Assembly: GCA_951213105.1 (NCBI GenBank)
Contig: OX578137.1
Span: forward strand, 76,731,104 to 76,795,103
Direction: 5' to 3'
Length of the DNA: 64,000 bases
Source: Amaurobius ferox
Lineage: Eukaryota > Arthropoda > Arachnida > Araneae > Amaurobiidae
The first letter of the stretch is position 1. The number at the start of each line of letters is the position of its first letter. Position numbers and translations under genes: made by a program. Of the stretch, positions 45,301 through 51,783 are shown piece after piece. The notes beneath the pieces were generated by a model. It saw nothing but the letters and a program-made list of their open reading frames with translations, was not told the DNA's origin and made no database searches.

Positions 45301-45604
45301 TCATAATTTTTTTTGAGCAAAAACTGTAGGTGTTTTTAATTTAATTAGTGAATTTTAATCAACCCAAAATCACGAAACCAACAAAAGCAAAGTTTAAGCA
45401 AAACATTAGATTAATATGATATTGTTTGCTGAAAAGTGATGATTTTCTCTATAAAATCTTTTTCTCTATTGTTAACATGATTTTATTTTGTCCCAGGCAA
45501 GTGCTCAAACTGATGAATCTTTGCCCAATATTCCGAACGATGCTTCAGAAGATACTGCAATGGATACATGTGAACATAGTGATACAGCTGTAAATAAGCA
45601 ATGA
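30348..45604 (+). CDS. GTF3C6: GTF3C6, small subunit of TFIIIC, 5 exons
   Basis: GTF3C6 (TFIIIC35) is part of the factor that binds the A and B boxes of tRNA genes (and TFIIIA-bound 5S genes) and recruits TFIIIB for RNA polymerase III. Exons are 30348-30380, 36729-36809, 39204-39321, 44144-44223 and 45497-45604; all junctions are GT-AG and the phases (0, 0, 1, 0) are consistent, giving about 139 residues against about 213 in human. The conserved triple-barrel core is clear: ETVVLVELNGIIDPNF (human VLVELSGIIDSDF), GIETEEPILQIG, SGQYEDTLGTVVAYEP (human GEYEDTLGT) and KLSMKRIFLREK (human KLSMTRTLLTEK). The N-terminus is a short acidic MDKNDDEYEYE. The tail after the core is short and acidic (35 residues), lacking the longer vertebrate extension. 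Confidence 0.92.
31023..31305 (+). repeat. Full-length tRNA-derived SINE with 14-bp TSD
   Basis: 283 bp flanked by tcaatattaaagat at 31009-31022 and 31306-31319. The head is tRNA-like: ggggcgcggtagcccattgg contains an A box (tagcccattgg, 31032-31042), and the B box ggttcgattcc is at 31075-31085. The body is shared with copies at 19844, 37566 and 51396, and the tail is caaca-like. The perfect target duplication implies LINE-mediated insertion that is not very old. Sense orientation within GTF3C6 intron 1. Confidence 0.95.
32065..32350. repeat. Two-unit tandem repeat, ~145 bp
   Basis: The units 32065-32212 and 32213-32350 share tatccactcta.ct, aaattcgg, cacttgtgggt/catttgtgggt, ggtg.tgattag and tttttgc.aaatggcc.gcaaaa. 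A TG/TCTG-rich stretch precedes them (32008-32055). About 20-25 percent divergence by eye. Confidence 0.7.
32464..34393. mobile_element. TIR element with 9-bp TSD (MULE-like, non-autonomous)
   Basis: 1930 bp flanked by perfect ccattacac at 32455-32463 and 34394-34402. The TIRs start caaggtttatagaatactac and caaggtttgtagaatactgc (right side, complement). They share aggttggtccatccg and, further in, gatgacgtcaaagt/gtgacgtcaaagtgg, spanning about 130 bp with gaps. The interior has an AT-rich minisatellite (32820-32990), a GC-richer patch (33885-34080) and no transposase. Nine-base duplications are typical of Mutator-like elements; the class assignment is inference. Confidence 0.82.
32820..32990. 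repeat. AT-rich minisatellite, ~32-bp units
   Basis: About five units of the form atatttagctcaatttacat plus ttatacaa follow each other inside the TIR element. Units differ by several substitutions. Confidence 0.7.
34880..34954 (-). mobile_element. hAT-type terminus (fragment)
   Basis: In minus orientation it starts cagtgattcccaaccaaagt and continues tccacggaactttgggac, a hAT-like end containing a small hairpin (aaagttcc/ggaacttt). No partner end was found. Confidence 0.55.
35065..35161. repeat. Perfect 25-bp inverted repeat, 47-bp loop
   Basis: 35065-35089 (tactagtttcaaaggcaaat...) is exactly reverse-complementary to 35137-35161. The loop contains ttgacttgacttgag. Such a long perfect stem in a diverging intron suggests recent origin or constraint. 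Confidence 0.9.
35231..36657. mobile_element. Second TIR element with 9-bp TSD (MULE-like, non-autonomous)
   Basis: 1427 bp flanked by perfect tttataaag at 35222-35230 and 36658-36666. The ends actagcatctcaatcctgcc are identical over 33 bases, then continue as gcgcatgctc..gactc and (t)aatatttcgttaaggggtca-like words, for a TIR of about 130 bp. Interior features include C runs near 35897 and 35987 but no transposase. The TIR sequence is unrelated to that of 32464-34393. Confidence 0.88.
36729..36809 (+). CDS. GTF3C6: GTF3C6 exon 2
   Basis: 27 codons between attttcag and gtataaat. It encodes ETVVLVELNGIIDPNF and LLQEQAPTKIL, the first conserved block. Confidence 0.92.
37566..37937 (-). repeat. 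5S/tRNA chimeric SINE with 12-bp TSD
   Basis: Flanked by cagatttcaatg at 37554-37565 and 37938-37949. Read on the minus strand it starts with a 5S rRNA-like head (ggccaacggccctaccatgc, gatcaccgaagtcaagcagc, ggttagtacttggatgggtg; 37937-37822). A truncated tRNA-like segment follows (gggcgcagtagcccggtggt), then the same body as the tRNA-only SINEs, then a short (CAA)n tail. Confidence 0.93.
37822..37937 (-). pseudogene. 5S rRNA-derived SINE head
   Basis: About 116 bp closely resembling animal 5S rRNA, including the internal control region (gaagtcaagcagcat, then ggttagtacttggatgggtg). Changes such as ctgaaaacactgattctcg and the fusion to SINE body sequence show it is not a 5S gene. It supplies an RNA polymerase III promoter to the SINE. 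Confidence 0.88.
39204..39321 (+). CDS. GTF3C6: GTF3C6 exon 3
   Basis: 118 bp between ttttcaaag and gtaatatt, leaving in phase 1. It encodes GIETEEPILQIGHYILSGQY and EDTLGTVVAYEPITSTDKE, the most conserved part of the protein. Confidence 0.94.
39798..41040 (-). pseudogene. 5'-truncated LINE, reverse transcriptase relic
   Basis: The minus strand encodes the second half of a non-LTR reverse transcriptase. Two adjacent frames hold LFIDFRQAYDSIDRAKLFLI (palm), IKKGLRQGDPLSTGLFNL, then CQIFAFADDLVLLCRN (catalytic FADD), LSVNDSKTKYMV, KEFKYLDSLVTD and IIRPIVLYGLETWT. A frameshift near 40680 separates them. Weak continuation (KKRILGHMMRMEES) runs to a (GAT)n/(ATG)n microsatellite tail at 39798-39823, which is the 3' end. 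The endonuclease and N-terminal RT are absent. The tail and motifs would suit an RTE- or CR1-like clade, but the clade is uncertain. Confidence 0.85.
42820..43865 (+). repeat. Modular repeat, short A-C form, split by hAT MITE
   Basis: 42836-42994 and 43732-43865 match 9355-9760: gattgccaacaacgagaag, gaaagtgaacgtctaac, caatgcacttgtttagtgag, then ggcaactaattggttttgga (module C). Module B is absent here too. The break corresponds exactly to the 8-bp target site of the hAT MITE. Confidence 0.78.
42995..43723. mobile_element. hAT MITE with 8-bp TSD
   Basis: 729 bp flanked by ccatagag at 42987-42994 and 43724-43731. The TIRs are caatgcttctcaacc and ggttgagaaacactg (13 of 15 paired), a standard hAT terminal motif. 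No transposase. A diverged inverted relative lies at 679-1975. Confidence 0.93.
44144..44223 (+). CDS. GTF3C6: GTF3C6 exon 4
   Basis: 80 bp between ttccttttag and gtgagaatg. It encodes KEIKDYKFVCKTDNKLSMKR and IFLREK, ending the conserved core. Confidence 0.92.
44224..45496. other. GTF3C6 intron 4
   Basis: 1.27 kb of AT-rich intron with no recognised repeat or gene. Confidence 0.55.
45497..45604 (+). CDS. GTF3C6: GTF3C6 exon 5
   Basis: 35 codons plus TGA (45602-45604) after acceptor tgtcccag. The peptide is rich in Asp, Glu, Thr and Ser (SLPNIPNDASEDTAMDTCEH) and poorly conserved. An AATAAA at 45724-45729 lies about 120 bp downstream. Confidence 0.85.
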   Translation, partial: ASAQTDESLPNIPNDASEDTAMDTCEHSDTAVNKQ

Positions 45605-46516
45605 ATATGTTTTAAATGTGAATTTTTCTTAGTCTGTAAAGTTCTTTATGTTAAGATTTTTGTTTATCTACTATTTTAGGTAATTTGTAAAAAGTTGTAC
45701 ATTTTATTAAATGTTATTTTTGGAATAAATAATGGTTTCAAATTAAAGGTGAATTATCTCATATTTGGATTTAAGAGAAACATACATTGCTCCTGTAAGC
45801 TTAGTAGAAAAAGTCATTTTCATATTGAAGGTAATGTATATACGCTGCAGATCATCCATGTGTGGTTACAACCATTTATAAAAATCTTCCATAGATATCT
45901 AATTTTGATTTCATTTTCACAAATACATATATTTTAATATAAGCCATAGTGAAATTTTATGATTAATAAACTTTGGTCTAATTATTATTTTTTGTGCTTT
46001 ATAAACCAAGTAACAATTATTTTTATATAATTTTATGCAGGGATCATAGCAGATTTTCTAAAAATTTTAGGTAGGAGTTTAAGGAAAATTTTAGGAGCTA
46101 ATTTTTATTATTTCTATTATTAGTACTGTTTAATTACCATTCTTTTCATTAATTAAAGGAGAATTGATACAAAAAACAAACATCATTGAAAGAAAAGGTA
46201 ATATTTTGAATATTTTTCCCATTTCATTTTTCATTTTAATGCTCTGTAGACTTGAAAATTCAAATTATCACTCAGTATCCAGTGGCCACTTTATCACAGG
46301 TATTTTTTGTGTAAATATATACATACATACGCACTATATATATGTATGTTAGAAAAATATTAGTTTAGTTTTCAAACAACTTTATATAAACAGAAAAAGA
46401 AAATCTTAATATAATTAACAAAAAAAGAATCCAAAAACCTCAAAATCACATTTAAAATTTTTAAAGAATTGTAAAATAAAATACGGCCATAAGAGCAAAA
46501 ATCTAGCTGGTAAGTT

Positions 46517-46775
46517 AGTAGTTATTGCATGTAACGTACAAGGATTGCATGCACCCGCGCAGCGGGCGGGCTTAAAGCAAATAAAAGTCAATTTATTTTG
46601 GGAAAAGTGTTTATCTGTTAGTCTTGAACTCTCATAGTGGGCTTGAACGCGATTGACAGCTATTTCAAATCTAAGCAGATTGCATGTGTCCACGCAGCGT
46701 GTATATCATTATTACATGCAGTAGAATTGTAGTTATTGCATATATCGTATGTGGATTGCATGCACCCGCTAATAA
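46517..46775. repeat. Diverged ~215-bp spaced duplication
   Basis: agttattgcatgtaacgtac...ggattgcatgcacccgc (about 46521) recurs as agttattgcatatatcgtat...ggattgcatgcacccgc (about 46733). It lies just before the 63-bp array and may be its diverged edge. Confidence 0.6.
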
Positions 46776-46839
46776 AAGATGATTAATTTTATACGCAGCA
46801 GCTGTATCATTACCCGTGTGCTCGCATTGCGGTCGGAAA

Positions 46840-47872
46840 CACGATTGACGTCTACTTAATGAGTTAGCCGTAACTTCCGCACGTTGTTGAGGTGTTGTGA
46901 TCGACAGTAACTTCATAAACTGCATCATTAGCCGAGAATTGCGCATGTTGCTACATCGTTAGCCATAACTTGCACGCATAGCTGAGGTGTGCGATTGACA
47001 GCTACTTCATGAACTGCACCGTTAGTCATAACGTGCGCGCGTAACGGAGATGTGCGATCAACAGCCACTTGATGAACTATATCGTTAGCCGTAACTTACA
47101 CGCATAGCTGAGATAGATAGCTACTTCATCAACTGTACCGTTAGCTGTGACTTGGCCGCATAGCTGAGGTGTGCAATTGACAACTGCTATATCAACTGCA
47201 CCGTTACCCATGACTTGTTCTCGTAACGAAGGCGTGCGATCGACATCTACTCCATGAACTGCACCGGTAACCACGATTTATGCGCGTAGCTGAGGTATGC
47301 GATAGACAGCTACTTAAATAATGAACTGAACCATTAGTTATGACTTGAGCGCATAACAGAGAAGTGCGATTGACAGCTACTTCATGAACTACATCGTTAG
47401 CCGTAATTTGTGCGCGTAGCTGAGATAGACAGCTACTTCATTAAATGTACCGTTAGCCGTGACTTGTCCGCGTAGCTGAGGTGTGCGAATAACAGCTACT
47501 TCATCAACTGCACCATTAGACATGACTTGCGAGAGTAACGAAGGCGTGCGATCGACATTTATTCCATGAAATGCACCACTAGCCACGATTTATGCGTGTA
47601 GCTGAGGTGTGCGATAGACAGCTACTTCATGAACTGAACCATTAGTCATGACTTGAGCGCGTAACGGAAACGTGCGATCGACAGCTACTTCATGAACTAC
47701 ATCGTTAGCCGTAACTTGCACGCGTAGCTGAGGTACAAGATCAACACTTCATAAACTGCACACTTAGCCGTGACTTGTGCATGTAACGTAGGTGTGCGAT
47801 CGATAGTTACTTTATGAACTGCCCCGTTATTTATGGCTTGTGTCGCAGAGGTGCACGATCGACAGTTACTGC
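46840..47872. repeat. 63-bp satellite array with ~310-bp higher-order repeat
   Basis: About 16 monomers of 63 bp follow the pattern gaactgcaccgttagccatg, acttgcgcgcgtagctgagg, tgtgcgatcgacagctactt, cat. Related monomers recur every five units: the monomer starting aactacatcgttagccgtaa occurs at about 47074, 47386 and 47694, spacings 312 and 308. The array is much richer in G and C than its surroundings and contains many CpG. Because 63 is divisible by 3, open frames of 65-71 codons appear on the minus strand at the same spacing; I regard these as by-products. Confidence 0.88.
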
Positions 47873-49137
47873 AAGAAAGGTATTGAAAGTTTAAAAACTT
47901 TTTCAAAAACAATAGGGCTGGTCGCCGAAGGCAGTAATTAAATAATATGAGGGAAATAAGTTATCCTATATTTCATCAAAGCTACTGCAACGCATTAATC
48001 TAGACACAGCTATTTCTCTTCAATCATCCACTGTTTTGATAGAATCAACAAAAACACATACACAAGTTCCTGCAGCTCAAAGGAACTCTAGTCCAGAAAA
48101 CTATATTTTTAAATATTGGTTTTTGAGCAAAAATTCTTAGAGTTCAAATCTTTGGTACTTTTCATCCCAGATGCATACTAAACATGGAATAATTTGACAA
48201 AATTTTAAGTTTAAAAAGAAATGAAAACTGTTTAAAAGTTTTTATCTGTTGGAAACGGGAATGTGTTTATTTAACATTCTTCACATTTCTGCTCTGTCAT
48301 TGTTTTTAATTTATTTTTTATGGGGAGCGTGGCGATCCAATTGCGGGATCTCTCTACTATGCCGTATTTTATTTTATCTATTGCTTTTCTTCATAAACTG
48401 CTATGTGGTCCAGGCCCCTATGCAATGCATCCTTTTGAAGAGATATCCTTTAATATCATCAATGCCTAGAGAGGTTGCTAACAGCAGACAAAAATTCCTT
48501 CTCTACTCTCCTGTTTTGACATGACGTTGATCAAATATTACGTAATGAGGGGCGTAAGAGAATCATAATCCGACTAACTATATTTGTATTATTGGATTTA
48601 GACCTAAAATTCTTCAAAACTTTTGCACACAATTGATTCCCAACAAAGAATAGTAGTTGAGCAAAATTTTAAAATGCAAAGAAAGAGAAACTTCATGATT
48701 TATCTAGTAAATATGAGGAAGCACACTATTCAACAATCGAACCAGTCTTTTTCTATTTTATTTCTTTGAGAGGTTAAAGGCTTCTAGGTTTGTTAGCTTG
48801 CGTTGGAGATTCCTAAGATATCCTGTGGAGATTCCCACTCCCACAAACAAAAGAATCTTCCCCAAACTTCTGTCATAAATGATCACGTGGGTCGCCATTC
48901 GTCTTATGATCGTATTTCACTAAAACCGCCCGCGGACGGAGAGGATTTAATCATTGAGAATCGGCGATTTTGTCGTGATTGACAACTTTTGTCATCTTTG
49001 ACTTTGTAAAAAATGAGTGCTATTTTGAACAACGTTTTAATTTCTGAAGTCTTTTTTAACATTAATTGCCGTATGAATGGAATGTATTCGGGCGATAGTA
49101 GAGTAAATTTGACGCCGCAGCAAAACATTACAAAATT
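47873..49137. other. Non-array interior of the TIR element
   Basis: About 1.25 kb after the array. No transposase or known domain is recognised in six frames. Composition is mixed, with a GC-richer patch at 48925-48960. Confidence 0.4.
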
Positions 49138-49206
49138 TTAGGTTAATTTTAGGAATTCAAGGGAAGCTTCAAACTTTTAGGAATTTTAGGACGAATGTGA
49201 TCCCTG

Positions 49207-50041
49207 TTTTATGTACAAACTCTACCATTATTTTCTATCAGCGTTTTCCTCCCTTCCATAGTAAAAGGGTCATCAACTACATTTTATTTATTCTTTAGTT
49301 AAGTGTGTGGGGATGCTACTAGCAATATTACTGATCTTGGGGTAAGTTAAAAGATTTTATCTACAAGTCTTCACTATAAATTATAGATTAGAAATTTTTT
49401 TAAATTTTCTCAAAATGAACTTGGTGTAGTTAAGGTCCTTTTGTTTAGGAAGGTAGTATTATTCTAAAATTCCATTAATTACTGGAGCTAAACACAGTTT
49501 TAGTTTCACTATACAAATCATTTAATATAGTAAAAAGGCCAATTAAACAATTAATCTTATTAAATTCATAACCGAGGAAGCAATTATATATATATTGACA
49601 AACTTAAAGTCAAATTTTATTATTCGTGTGGTCTTTCACATGTATCCAGCATAAATACACACATTATTAGGGTAATATATATCAGAATATTTAATACTTT
49701 GGAATAACATCCAATTAGAAATATTTGCAGATCTTTCAATAGGGCTTTATATTATAAAGTTTGGCTTGCAAAAGTCCTCAAGGTCCTTAAAAGTCTTTTG
49801 TGGTGAATTCGCTATTTTTCAAATTTTTCCATAGAGTAATGTCATTAATGACATATAGGTTTACCTTGATGGAGGAAAGAGATCAAGTTGTTTTCATCAA
49901 GTGCTTATATAAAAGAAACAATAGGTGCAACAATAGACCATTTTACAAACATATGTAAATATACTGATTGAAATTGGCAAGTCATCTCATGCACCATTTT
50001 TACCATTTGAGGGTGTCTAATAAAATTGTAAATCAAAATTA
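49207..50041. other. Intergenic, nothing recognised
   Basis: AT-rich sequence between two mobile elements. No ORF with family similarity and no TIR. Confidence 0.5.
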
Positions 50042-51395
50042 CAGACAGTCGTTTGTACTTTATGCAAACGATTTTGTATTTATGTTTCTCATTAGCATTT
50101 TGAGATAAAGATTTGTCATTTTCATTATAATCGTTTGTTACTGTTTTGTTTTGATTGGAATGTAAAATAAAAGATTTATTTTGAAAATGGCTTCTGAAAT
50201 TGATAGATGGCTGGAAGGTTACGTAAATGCACTTTCCAAGGAAAAATTTTCGTATCAACAAATTGTTAAGTGGTGTAAAAATCAAGGTTATTGCATTTCA
50301 AAGAAAGGTATTTTTAATATATTAAATTTGAAAGGGAAAAAACATCTAGCTGAAAGTAAAAATGAAAAACTGGCCACAAAATCATATCCTAAGACTGTTC
50401 GAACACAGTTAAATATCAATACAGTGAAGTCTCTGATCCTAAAAGAAAATCCACCGACTCAAACATCCATAGCATTAAAACTGGGAATGTCTTTTGGCAC
50501 TGTAAGTAAAATCATTCATAAAGATTTGAAGTTAAAAAATATGTTTAAATCTAAAGTTCATCTGCTTTTGCCAAAGCTTATTGCGGAAAGAAAGACAAAT
50601 TGTAGAAAATTATATGAAACACACCTAGTTGCTGATAAATGGAAATTTGTGGTAACATTCGATGAGGCATGGGTGTATTTAAGTGACTAATAAAAAAAGA
50701 GCAATTTTCTATTGCTCAACTGACAAAAATAACAGTACGAAATTGCTTCGTCAATGTACAGAAAAGTTCTCAAAGGGATTCATGATAATTGCAGGATTTT
50801 GTTGCAACGGTAATCCAAAAGAAGAAACCCGACCCACCCGAAAGTACACAGAAAAGATGAACCGTCATCGCGACCATAATCCCGCCACCCTCAGCACATG
50901 CCCCCCAGTCCAGCAATCACCGTCGGAAGCACCACCGGCCGAAGCCGACACCAGCGGGACACAGCGGATGCCACCAAGCCGGAACCCCCACCAAGCACGC
51001 ACCAACACCAAAGCACCGAGCAGGTCGCGGGGGACCAATACCGGAAAAATGCAACAAAAAGACCACCAGCCAACACAAAACAGATCCTCATCCTCTGACA
51101 GGAATTACAAAAGCCAGGCCCACTAGGCTGGTAACAAAACATTAATACAAAGATATACAGTAAATATTCAGTTCTAATACAAACTTCCCTAATCAGAAAA
51201 ACAGAGCCAACAATAAAATTTATTCTTTCAATACAACAAGAAAGTTTCTACTTGAGCCAATCCGATATATACAAAATAACAATTTACAATAAAAAGTACA
51301 ATATAAACCAGTACAACAATTAACATACACTAATCAGTTAGTCCATAATCAATTTTAGAAGCTACAAAAGAAAGTTCTTTCACATAAACAGGGCA

Positions 51396-51783
51396 GGGCC
51401 AACGGCCGTACCGTGCTGATAACACCGGTTCTCGTTAGATCACCGAAGTCAAGCAGCATCGGGCGCGGTTAGTACTTGGTGGGTGACCACCTCGGAACAC
51501 CGCGTGCTGTTGGCCATCTCGGGTGCGGTATCCCCGTGGTTTGCGCGCTAGATTTGCACGCTACCACAAATGCCGCCGTGTTCATGCGGAGTACGATCAC
51601 GTTAAACATGTGGGTCCGTAAGTCCTTCCGAGAGGTTGGTGGTAGGGGAAGGAGGGTACGGTCCCTGTGGATGCCTCCCCCACTGGGTTCCGGTCTAAAT
51701 TGGGTGGCACTTCTCGGCCGTCCATACAGTTACCTTACACCATTCTGGTAGGTCGGACGGTCTGGGTCTCAACAACAACAACA
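51396..51783 (+). repeat. 5S/tRNA chimeric SINE with 14-bp TSD
   Basis: Flanked by acataaacagggca at 51382-51395 and 51784-51797. Order: 5S-derived head (51398-51514), short tRNA-like piece (ctcgggtgcggtatccccgt, then ggtttgcgcgct), shared SINE body from about 51565, and a (CAA)n tail at 51768-51783. It is the same family as 37566-37937, with both junctions at the same place. Confidence 0.95.
51398..51514 (+). pseudogene. 5S rRNA-derived SINE head
   Basis: 117 bp from gccaacggccgtaccgtgct to cgcgtgctgttggc, matching nearly the whole length of an animal 5S rRNA (about 120 nt) with its internal promoter blocks (gaagtcaagcagcat; ggttagtacttggtgggtga, one base shorter than usual). It lies inside the SINE's target duplication, so it is not a 5S locus. 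Confidence 0.92.

Larger units (their letters stand above)
46038..49206. mobile_element. Putative 3.2-kb TIR element carrying a satellite array
   Basis: The left end cagggatcatag and right end ctatgatc-like gatccctg (complement cagggatcac) form a 9-bp TIR. Both ends abut the direct repeat ttttatg (46031-46037, 49207-49213). The subterminal motif aattttagg occurs several times within about 60 bp of each end, as in hAT elements. The interior contains the 63-bp array and about 1.2 kb of other unique sequence with no recognised transposase. The short TIR and 7-bp duplication make the limits only moderately certain. Confidence 0.5.

Noticed and set aside
46840..47872. CRISPR-like array
   Set aside because: Units are contiguous diverged monomers with no unique spacers, and this is a eukaryotic sequence.
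47077..47912. Three minus-strand ORFs of 65-71 codons with similar peptides, suggesting a repeat protein
   Set aside because: They are spaced 312 and 308 bp apart within the 63-bp satellite. Open frames follow from a period divisible by three, and no promoter, splice structure or family similarity supports coding.
49905..50285. 126-codon minus-strand ORF
   Set aside because: It overlaps antisense the TIR and start of the mariner transposase, which explains the open frame.
50891..51142. ORFs on both strands in the GC-rich 3' part of the LINE
   Set aside because: Low-complexity Pro/Thr/Ser or Cys/Trp-rich translations caused by GC-rich composition; no endonuclease, RT or zinc-finger pattern.
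51398..51514. Functional 5S rRNA gene
   Set aside because: It is fused to SINE body inside one target duplication, has a base deletion in the internal promoter region, lacks an immediate T-run terminator, and has a sibling copy in the same configuration.
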